A stretch of DNA of 11,463 bases from JALYQB01 sp035640155 (GTDB taxonomy: Bacteria; Actinomycetota; Actinomycetes; Mycobacteriales; Pseudonocardiaceae). A program made the position numbers and the translations under genes. Every line of letters starts with the position of its first letter. Position 1 is the stretch's first letter. The notes beneath the pieces are model-generated. The model worked only from the letters and a program-made list of their open reading frames with translations, did not search any database and was not told where the DNA came from. Where the stretch lies: contig DASQWR010000178.1 of the NCBI GenBank assembly GCA_035640155.1, positions 1-11,463 of the forward strand, given 5' to 3'. Below are positions 6,658-11,463 of the stretch, piece by piece.

Positions 6658-8382
6658 ATGCCGCAGATCCGTCTCGCCCTGGCCCAGGTGGATGCGTGTG
6701 TCGGGGATCTCGACGGCAACGCCTCGTTGGCGGTCACCCGGTGCCGGGAGGCCGCTGCGGCCGGTGCACACCTGGTGGTACTTCCCGAGATGGTCCTCAC
6801 CGGCTACCCGGTGGAGGACCTTGCGCTGCGCGAGTCCTTCGCGCATGCGTCGGTGCGCGCCCTGGACACGCTGGCGCAGCGGCTGGCCTCTGACGGCTGC
6901 GGCGAGCTCACCGTCGTCGCGGGATACCTCGACCACGACTCCGGCCGGCCGCGCAACGCCGCGGCCGTCCTGCATCGGGGCCGGGTGGCAGCCCGGCAGT
7001 TCAAGCACCACCTGCCGAACTACGGCGTGTTCGACGAGCGGCGCTACTTCGCTCCGGGCACCACCTTGGACGTGCTGCGGCTGCACGGCCTGGAGATCGG
7101 CGTCGTCATCTGCGAGGACATCTGGCAGGACGGCGGCCCGGTCACGGCGCTGGCCCAGGCCGGGGTGGACCTGATCGTCGCCCCGAACGCGTCGCCCTAC
7201 GAGCGGAACAAGGGCAACACCCGTGTCGAGCTGGTGGCGCGCCGGGCGACCGAGGCGGGCGCCCCGCTGGCGTACACGAACCTGGTCGGAGCGCAGGACG
7301 AGCTGGTCTTCGACGGGGGGTCGATGGTGGTGGCCGCGGACGGTGAGCTGCTGGCGCGGGCGCCGCAGTTCGTCGAGCACCTGCTGGTCGTCGACCTGGA
7401 CCTGCCGGGAGGCGCCTGCGCTGCGCAGGGATCGTTCGCCGGTCTAGACGTGCGCCGGGTGGTGCTCACCGAGAAGCCACTGCCGGCCTTCGAGGCGACT
7501 GCCGCGCCCGCCGTGGCCGAGCCGTTGGGCGACGAGGCCGAGGTGTGGGAGGCGCTGGTCACCGGGTTGCGTGACTACGCCGGCAAGAACGGGTTCCGCT
7601 CCGTGGTGCTGGGCCTGTCCGGGGGCATCGACTCCGCGGTGTGCGCCGCGCTGGCCGTCGACGCGCTCGGACCCTCGTCCGTGTACGGCGTGTCACTTCC
7701 CTCGTCCTACTCCTCGGAGCACTCGCGCTCCGACGCCGCGGACCTCGCCGAGCGGACCGGACTGCGCTATTCGGTCGAGCCGATCGGCGAGATGGTCGAC
7801 GCGTACGTGGGCCAGCTCTCGCTCAGCGGGCTCGCCGAGGAGAACGTGCAGGCCCGCTGCCGCGGGGTCACCCTGATGGCGCTGTCCAACACGCACGGCC
7901 ACCTGGTGCTCGCCACCGGGAACAAGTCCGAGCTGGCGGTGGGCTACTCGACCATCTACGGCGACGCGGTCGGCGGGTTCGCCCCGATCAAGGACGTGCC
8001 GAAGACGACGGTGTGGACACTGGCTCGCTGGCGCAACGCCGAGGCCGACAAGCGCGGCGAGACGCCCCCAATCCCACCGAACTCGATCTCCAAGGAACCC
8101 TCGGCGGAGCTGCGCCCCGGGCAGGCGGACATCGACTCGCTGCCCGACTACGCGCTGCTCGACGAGGTGCTCGACGACTACGTCGAGGGCGACCGCGGAT
8201 TCGACGACCTGGTGGCCGCCGGGTTCGACGCGGCGCTGGTGGAGGACATCGTGCGCAAGGTCGACGCCGCAGAGTACAAACGCCGGCAGTACCCCCCCGG
8301 CACCAAGATCACGCCCAAGGGTTTCGGGCGCGACCGCCGGCTGCCGATCACCAACGCATGGCGCGAGCGCGCGCCACACTGA
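6658..8382 (+). CDS. nadE: Glutamine-dependent NAD+ synthetase
   Basis: A 574-residue two-domain enzyme that makes NAD+ from nicotinic acid adenine dinucleotide, ATP and glutamine, the last step of NAD biosynthesis in the cytoplasm. The N-terminal nitrilase-type glutaminase domain (about 1-260) has the Glu44-Lys116-Cys152 triad (LPEM, FKHHLPNYGVFDE, VICEDIW). The C-terminal ATP-pyrophosphatase domain (about 295-574) has the PP-loop SGGIDS (321-326) and the downstream ATGNKSE, KDVPKT and PPIPPNSISKEPSAELRPGQ segments. Ammonia passes between the sites by an internal channel. It is shorter than the roughly 680-residue mycobacterial form and belongs to the compact type. Start is ATG 6658; its CATG overlaps the alternative ATG of the divergent protease. 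A hairpin 50 bp after the stop probably ends the transcript. Confidence 0.95.
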   Translation: MPQIRLALAQVDACVGDLDGNASLAVTRCREAAAAGAHLVVLPEMVLTGYPVEDLALRESFAHASVRALDTLAQRLASDGCGELTVVAGYLDHDSGRPRNAAAVLHRGRVAARQFKHHLPNYGVFDERRYFAPGTTLDVLRLHGLEIGVVICEDIWQDGGPVTALAQAGVDLIVAPNASPYERNKGNTRVELVARRATEAGAPLAYTNLVGAQDELVFDGGSMVVAADGELLARAPQFVEHLLVVDLDLPGGACAAQGSFAGLDVRRVVLTEKPLPAFEATAAPAVAEPLGDEAEVWEALVTGLRDYAGKNGFRSVVLGLSGGIDSAVCAALAVDALGPSSVYGVSLPSSYSSEHSRSDAADLAERTGLRYSVEPIGEMVDAYVGQLSLSGLAEENVQARCRGVTLMALSNTHGHLVLATGNKSELAVGYSTIYGDAVGGFAPIKDVPKTTVWTLARWRNAEADKRGETPPIPPNSISKEPSAELRPGQADIDSLPDYALLDEVLDDYVEGDRGFDDLVAAGFDAALVEDIVRKVDAAEYKRRQYPPGTKITPKGFGRDRRLPITNAWRERAPH

Positions 8383-8431
8383 TTTCTGGCGTGTCGCGCT
8401 CGGTCACGGGAGCTGGACGGTCGAAGGTGAT

Positions 8432-8456
8432 CCGTACCGGCGAGCAGCCGGTACGG
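8432..8456. terminator. Hairpin between convergent genes, probable bidirectional terminator
   Basis: CCGTACCGGC and GCCGGTACGG form a perfect 10-bp stem around the 5-nt loop GAGCA. It lies in the 79-bp gap between nadE (plus) and the glyoxalase-fold gene (minus). There is no T-run on either side, which is common for actinobacterial terminators. Confidence 0.65.
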
Positions 8457-8461
8457 GACAA

Positions 8462-8854
8462 CTAGACCACCCGGGACGTGGCCCGCTCATCGATGCGCAG
8501 GCAGTTGCCGAAGGGGTCGAGCAAGGTGAGGCAAGCTCCGCCATTTTCATCACCCGGGCTCTCCCCGATGCCGGGATTGAGATACGGGTAGTCCTTTGTC
8601 TGAAGCTCGGCGTGCAGCTCGCGGACGCCGGTCGCCGCCACGTACACGGTGTGCCCGGGAGCACCGTCGCCGTGGTGCTCGGAGAGGTGCAGCACCAGCG
8701 CGCCGCGTGAGACCTGCATGTAGAGCGGCCCTTGCCCGTCGAACCGGTGCTCCCAGTCCACGACACAGCCCAGGTACCCAACGTAGAACTCTCGGGCTCG
8801 CGTCTCGTCGAAGATCCGCAGGATCGGGACGACACGCTCGACCGCGAGAGCCAT
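8462..8854 (-). CDS. Glyoxalase/bleomycin-resistance fold protein
   Basis: A 130-residue protein of the vicinal oxygen chelate (VOC) superfamily. Seen in order: VVPILRIFDETRAREFYVGYLG (8-29), DWEHRF, LYMQVSRGALVLHLSEHHGD (44-63) and the terminal LLDPFGNCLRI (111-121). This pattern matches a common group annotated as bleomycin resistance or glyoxalase superfamily proteins. Members bind metal or bleomycin-like ligands, or act on small carbonyl or ring substrates; which applies here cannot be told from sequence. A metal site could use His56, His60/61 and Glu59, but this is a guess. The ATG at 8852-8854 has no Shine-Dalgarno but lies 6 nt from a TAGCGT -10, suggesting a leaderless mRNA. It diverges from the CMD gene and faces nadE across a hairpin. 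Confidence 0.88.
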   Translation of the reverse strand: MALAVERVVPILRIFDETRAREFYVGYLGCVVDWEHRFDGQGPLYMQVSRGALVLHLSEHHGDGAPGHTVYVAATGVRELHAELQTKDYPYLNPGIGESPGDENGGACLTLLDPFGNCLRIDERATSRVV

Positions 8855-8860
8855 GGAGAG

Positions 8861-8866
8861 ACGCTA
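8861..8866 (-). promoter_or_regulatory. Candidate -10 element of the glyoxalase-fold gene
   Basis: The minus strand reads TAGCGT, 6 nt before the ATG, matching TANNNT and implying a leaderless transcript. It lies 2 bp from the -35 of the divergent ECF41-type promoter, so the two promoters cannot easily be occupied together. Confidence 0.45.
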
Positions 8867-8868
8867 CC

Positions 8869-8895
8869 TGTCACGTCCCGGACCGCTGTCCCGTC
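8869..8895 (+). promoter_or_regulatory. ECF41-type promoter of the CMD-family gene
   Basis: TGTCACG (8869-8875), 16 nt, then CGTC (8892-8895). The published ECF41 promoter signature, as I recall it, is TGTCACA-n16-CGTC; this matches 10 of 11 defined positions with exact spacing. The CMD start is 49 bp downstream, leaving room for a leader with its strong ribosome site. The sigma factor gene is the neighbour on the far side of the CMD gene. Confidence 0.75.
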
Positions 8896-8930
8896 CTCCT
8901 CACGACGGCCCGCATCCCGTGGGTCCGACC

Positions 8931-8937
8931 GAGGAGG
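8931..8937 (+). promoter_or_regulatory. Strong ribosome binding site of the CMD-family gene
   Basis: GAGGAGG lies 7 nt before ATG 8945 and fixes this start over an upstream in-frame ATG at 8732. Confidence 0.85.
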
Positions 8938-8944
8938 GATCGAC

Positions 8945-9547
8945 ATGCCCCGCATTCCCGCAGTGACGGCCCGCGAGGCGGGCCTGCTGGGCCGGCTCGC
9001 GTATCGCATCGCCCGCCGCCGCTACGGCGCAGTGCCCGAGCCGCTTGCCGTGGTGCTGCACCACCGCCCCGTGTTCCTGGCCTACGCGGGCTGGGAGTTG
9101 GGAAACGAGCGGGCGATGCGCCGGCTGCCCGCGAGCCTGCGCGAGCTGGCCGTCTACCGGGTCGCCGTCCAGGTCGGCTGCTCGTTCTGCGTCGACTTCG
9201 GCACCATGCTGCAGCGCCACCACGGCCTTGACGTCGAGCGGCTGCACGAGATCGACGCTTACGCCACGTCTCCGGCGTTCACCCCGACCGAGCGGCGCGC
9301 GCTGGCCTACGCGGACGCGGTGACCGCGCAGCCGATGGCGGTGACCGACGAGATGGTCGCGGAGCTGGACGCCGAGCTCGGGCACGACGGGCTCGTGGAA
9401 CTCACCTACGCGATCGCCGTAGAGAACCACCGCGCCCGGTTCAACCACGCGCTGGGCATCACCGACCAGGGTTTCACGTCCGGCGAGGCGTGCCGCATTC
9501 CCATGCCCGTCCCCGCCGGTCGCCGCATCAGCCGGGGAAGCGGGTGA
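8945..9547 (+). CDS. Carboxymuconolactone decarboxylase (CMD)/AhpD-family protein
   Basis: A 200-residue helical protein of the CMD/AhpD superfamily. The signature is LRELAVYRVAVQVGCSFCVDFG: Glu67, then Cys79-x-x-Cys82, with the 11-residue spacing of the AhpD motif E-x11-CxxC. The histidine that follows in AhpD (four after the second Cys) is replaced by Gly86, so the proton relay differs from true AhpD. Family members are disulfide-active peroxidases or reductases, or, without cysteines, decarboxylases; here redox activity is the likelier role. The substrate is unknown. CMD-family proteins are the typical genomic partners and targets of ECF41 sigma factors, and an ECF41-type promoter precedes this gene. 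Its last 20 bp overlap the end of the convergent sigma factor gene. Confidence 0.9.
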   Translation: MPRIPAVTAREAGLLGRLAYRIARRRYGAVPEPLAVVLHHRPVFLAYAGWELGNERAMRRLPASLRELAVYRVAVQVGCSFCVDFGTMLQRHHGLDVERLHEIDAYATSPAFTPTERRALAYADAVTAQPMAVTDEMVAELDAELGHDGLVELTYAIAVENHRARFNHALGITDQGFTSGEACRIPMPVPAGRRISRGSG

Positions 9548-10451
9548 GCTTGTCTGGGTTCACCACGTCATAGACCGCGGCGATCCGCCCGCCCCGGACC
9601 GCGAAGCAGGACACCCGGCGCCCGAGTGGCGGGTGCGCGCCGTCAGCGGGGAAGGCCGGGAAGAGCAGGCCGAGGTCGCCGTTGACCAGCACCGGGGTTG
9701 CCGCGGCGGCGAGCCGCGCGGCCCCGTAGCGCTGCTGCAGCCCGAGCAGGAACCGGGCGATTGTGTCCGCGCCGGTGACGGGCCGGCGCGCGGTCCGTTC
9801 CCGACCGCCCCCGTCGCCCAGCATGACCGCGGCGGGGTGCAGCAACGCGGTGACGGCCCGCACGTCCCCCGTTGCCAGCGCCGCGAGGAACGCTTCCAGC
9901 ACGACATGCTGCTCGTCGAGGCCGACCCGCGGCGGCGGGTCGGCCTCCGCAACGGCGCGACGGGCCCGCGAGGCGTGCTGGCGCGCGGTGGTGACCGGGC
10001 AGCCCAGTACATCGGCGATCTCGGCGAACGGGACCGCGAGGGTGTCGTGCAGCACGAAGGCGACCCGCTGCTCGGGTGTGAGCCGCTCCAGCACCACGAG
10101 AGCGGCCATCCGGACGCCCTCGTCGCGGACCACGTCGTCCAGCGGGTCGGACGGTCCGTCGATCCGGGTCAGCAGCGGCTCGGGCAGCCAGGTTCCCACG
10201 TAGCGTTCGCGGACCGCGACGGCGGAACGCAGGCGGTCCAGGGACAGCCGGCTCACCACCGTTGTCAGCCATCCGCGCGGTTCGCGGATCGCCGCCCGGT
10301 CGCCGCCGGAAAGGCGGGCCAGCCGTAGCCACGCCTCCTGCACCGCGTCCTCGGCATCGGACAGGGACCCGGTGAGCCGGTACGCGACACCGAGCAGGTG
10401 GGCGCGGTGTCGCTGGAACTCGACAGCGAGCGCGTCCGCACCGGTACCCAT
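9528..10451 (-). CDS. sigJ: ECF41-group sigma factor with SnoaL-like C-terminal domain (SigJ-like)
   Basis: A 307-residue extracytoplasmic-function sigma factor, close to Mycobacterium tuberculosis SigJ. Region 2 (about 11-76) includes YRLTGSLSDAEDAVQEAWLR. The linker has the group-typical WLPEP (88-92). Region 4 (about 116-169) includes LERLTPEQRVAFVLHD and the helix-turn-helix around FAEIADVLGC. The C-terminal SnoaL-like domain (about 176-307) carries DGGG (213-216) and NPDKL (298-302), the two ECF41 motifs. In this group the fused domain replaces an anti-sigma factor and adjusts activity. The likely target is the convergent CMD gene. I start at ATG 10449-10451, which has AGGA 8 nt upstream and an N-terminus like SigJ; in-frame ATGs at 10460, 10475 and 10478 would add up to 9 residues. 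I see no ECF41-type promoter before this gene, so self-activation is not supported. Confidence 0.93.
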   Translation of the reverse strand: MGTGADALAVEFQRHRAHLLGVAYRLTGSLSDAEDAVQEAWLRLARLSGGDRAAIREPRGWLTTVVSRLSLDRLRSAVAVRERYVGTWLPEPLLTRIDGPSDPLDDVVRDEGVRMAALVVLERLTPEQRVAFVLHDTLAVPFAEIADVLGCPVTTARQHASRARRAVAEADPPPRVGLDEQHVVLEAFLAALATGDVRAVTALLHPAAVMLGDGGGRERTARRPVTGADTIARFLLGLQQRYGAARLAAAATPVLVNGDLGLLFPAFPADGAHPPLGRRVSCFAVRGGRIAAVYDVVNPDKLTRFPG

Positions 10452-10548
10452 AACGCCCATCCTGCCGCTCGACATCATCGGTGGCCTACGGCTCCTCGAC
10501 CGGAGCTGACGGATCGACGACCAGCCCCAGGCGGGTGGCGTCGCTGCC

Positions 10549-10637
10549 GGGTTACCTACTCCCTCCGACGTAGACCGGGATCAGCTCCTGAGCGGATGAG
10601 GTGCGCGTCCGAGGTGACCCACCATGGGTGGTAACCC
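10549..10637. promoter_or_regulatory. Three GGTNACC boxes in the sigJ/membrane-protein intergenic region
   Basis: GGGTTACC (10549-10556), GGTGACCC (10613-10620) and GGTAACCC (10630-10637). Each contains the palindromic GGTNACC; the first and third are exact 8-bp inverted copies, and the second and third are 17 bp apart with ACCCA/TGGGT between them. The last box is 27 bp before the membrane-protein ATG, so a repressor site is possible. No regulator family can be named. The remainder of the roughly 210-bp gap shows no gene. Confidence 0.35.
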
Positions 10638-10664
10638 AGACCCGACAGTGCGAGGAGCCCGGCG

Positions 10665-11240
10665 ATGACAACGACGACAGCCCGTGCGGGTCGCAGGCTC
10701 AGCGGCCGCACGCGCAGGTCCTTCCTGGTGCTGCACATCCTCTCCGGTGCGGCGTGGTTCGGCATCGACCTCGCGCTCGGCATCCTGGTGGTCACCGCCC
10801 TGGTGACCCACGACCCGCAGACCGCGGGAACGGCGCTGCAGGCGGTCGAGCTGTTCGCGATCTGGCCGATGTTCGGCGCCAGCCTGGTGTGCCTGGCCTC
10901 AGGCGTGGTGCTGGGGCTGGGCAGCAAGTACGGGCTGCTGCGGTACTGGTGGGTCGCGGTGAAGCTGGCGATCAACGTGCTGATGTCCACCCTGATCGTC
11001 CTCGCGCTACGGCCCGGCATCGGTGCGGCGACGAGCATCGGTGCGCGACTGACGGCCGGTGACGACACCGCGAAGGTGCCCAGCGATCTGCTCTTCCCCG
11101 TGGTGGTCGCGCCCGCTCTGCTGCTCACCGCCTACCTGCTGTCGGTGTTCAAGCCCTGGGGCCGGATCGGGGGCCGCACCCGGCGGGAGGCGCCAACCCC
11201 CAGCGACCCTCGCGCCGCTCGCACCTTGATCGGAGCCTGA
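10665..11240 (+). CDS. Four-helix integral membrane protein of unknown function
   Basis: I do not recognise the function. The 191-residue product has a basic cytoplasmic N-terminus (ARAGRRLSGRTRR), four predicted membrane helices (about 20-47, 60-86, 93-118 and 142-166) and a basic, hydrophilic C-terminal tail. His24 and Trp31 in helix 1 (LHILSGAAWFG) and Trp95-Trp96 with Lys100 in helix 3 (YWWVAVKLAIN) are reminiscent of small DUF2269-type actinobacterial membrane proteins, but I cannot confirm that family. The start is well set: GAGGAG at 10652-10657 lies 7 nt before the ATG. It is divergent from sigJ and followed by a MerR-family gene about 200 bp downstream; no functional link is evident. 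The 196 bp between this stop and the MerR start hold no gene I can support, only the MerR-type dyad. Confidence 0.82.
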   Translation: MTTTTARAGRRLSGRTRRSFLVLHILSGAAWFGIDLALGILVVTALVTHDPQTAGTALQAVELFAIWPMFGASLVCLASGVVLGLGSKYGLLRYWWVAVKLAINVLMSTLIVLALRPGIGAATSIGARLTAGDDTAKVPSDLLFPVVVAPALLLTAYLLSVFKPWGRIGGRTRREAPTPSDPRAARTLIGA

Positions 11241-11390
11241 CTCACGATCGCCGTGTACATCGAGGTGCAGTGGAGCAGAGTGTAGGGACCGCGAACCAGC
11301 GATCGGGTCCTCTCGTCCCGCACCTGCCCGCTTCCTCCTCGATCACCCGGCACGGGCCGTTGCCCACCGGGCTGTGCTCGGCCACTCTGA

Positions 11391-11411
11391 ACCCTGACGT
11401 TGCGGAAGGGT
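11391..11411. promoter_or_regulatory. MerR-type operator dyad
   Basis: ACCCT, 11 nt, AGGGT, with ACGTTGCG in the middle. This resembles the ACCCT-ACGTnACGT-AGGGT dyads found before TipA-like MerR regulators in actinomycetes. It ends 25 bp before the MerR start. On the minus strand TTGACC and CAGAGT are 19 bp apart, the long spacer typical of MerR-controlled promoters, but no gene is seen in that direction, so promoter orientation is unresolved. Confidence 0.55.
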
Positions 11412-11436
11412 CAAGGCCGGAAGCAGAGGGGGATCG

Positions 11437-11463
11437 GTGAGCTACTCGATAGGGCAGGCGGCC
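11437..11463 (+). CDS. MerR-family transcriptional regulator (first nine codons, cut by window edge)
   Basis: GTG at 11437 opens the frame VSYSIGQAA, the usual beginning of a MerR helix-turn-helix (YSIGQ-A). GAGGGGG at 11426-11432 serves as ribosome site with about 7 nt between GAGG and the start. The MerR-type dyad just upstream supports the call and suggests autoregulation. The effector domain is outside the window. Confidence 0.6.

Noticed and set aside
6609..6800. Longer N-terminal extension of the protease up to an ATG at 6800
   Set aside because: It would place 64 non-conserved residues before the signal peptide and overlap the nadE coding region; the GTG at 6606-6608 gives a normal lipoprotein.
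8732..8944. Upstream in-frame start for the CMD-family gene at 8732
   Set aside because: The extension lies antisense to the glyoxalase-fold gene and before the predicted promoter; the strong ribosome site supports ATG 8945.
10549..10637. Reading the GGTNACC boxes as a GlnR operator
   Set aside because: gTnAC elements occur, but no GaAAC partner follows at 6 nt and the 17-bp spacing does not fit the 22-bp period.
11241..11436. A tRNA or small gene in the gap before the MerR gene
   Set aside because: I found no cloverleaf, no conserved TTC-type arm and no open frame with coding character; the 73-codon minus frame (11132-11353) overlaps the membrane-protein gene and looks like a shadow.
1..11463. 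CRISPR arrays, insertion sequences, phage or defence genes
   Set aside because: No regularly spaced repeats, transposase motifs or terminal inverted repeats were seen; codon use looks uniform across the genes.

Overview
The window is very GC-rich, with strongly biased third codon positions, GTG starts and long antisense shadow ORFs. This points to an actinomycete. The GlnE/GlnA2/Hip1-like/LprG-P55/SigJ-like gene set resembles mycobacteria and Pseudonocardiales. I lean to a Pseudonocardiaceae-type organism, but that is inference, since no rRNA or marker search could be run.

Left part (1-2830), minus strand: a nitrogen-metabolism operon reads glnA2, then a class I glutamine amidotransferase (GATase), then glnE (N-terminal part only). 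Gaps are 15 bp and 11 bp. GlnA2 lacks the tyrosine that GlnE modifies. The GATase between them is the least explained member. A GlnR-like half site and a -10 element suited to a leaderless mRNA precede glnA2.

Centre (2860-8460): an lprG-p55 pair (lipoprotein plus MFS exporter) runs on the plus strand. It converges on, and overlaps by 52 bp, a minus-strand Hip1/CaeA-like lipoprotein serine protease with a complete Ser-Asp-His triad. That gene diverges by 49 bp from nadE, a glutamine-dependent NAD+ synthetase. A perfect 10-bp-stem hairpin separates nadE from the next, convergent gene.

Right part (8462-11463): a small glyoxalase-fold protein (minus) diverges from a carboxymuconolactone decarboxylase (CMD)-family protein (plus). 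The CMD gene overlaps tail to tail by 20 bp with an ECF41/SigJ-type sigma factor (minus). The promoter in front of the CMD gene matches the ECF41 signature (TGTCACG, 16 nt, CGTC), so sigma factor and probable target form a local circuit. A four-helix membrane protein of unknown function follows, and then the first nine codons of a MerR-family regulator with a MerR-type dyad upstream.

Most genes are recognisable conserved actinobacterial genes. The parts most worth following are the GATase coupled to GlnA2/GlnE, the ECF41-CMD circuit with its promoter beside the glyoxalase promoter, and a set of small regulatory and repeat features. I did not find a clearly new multi-gene system such as a defence island, CRISPR array or mobile element.
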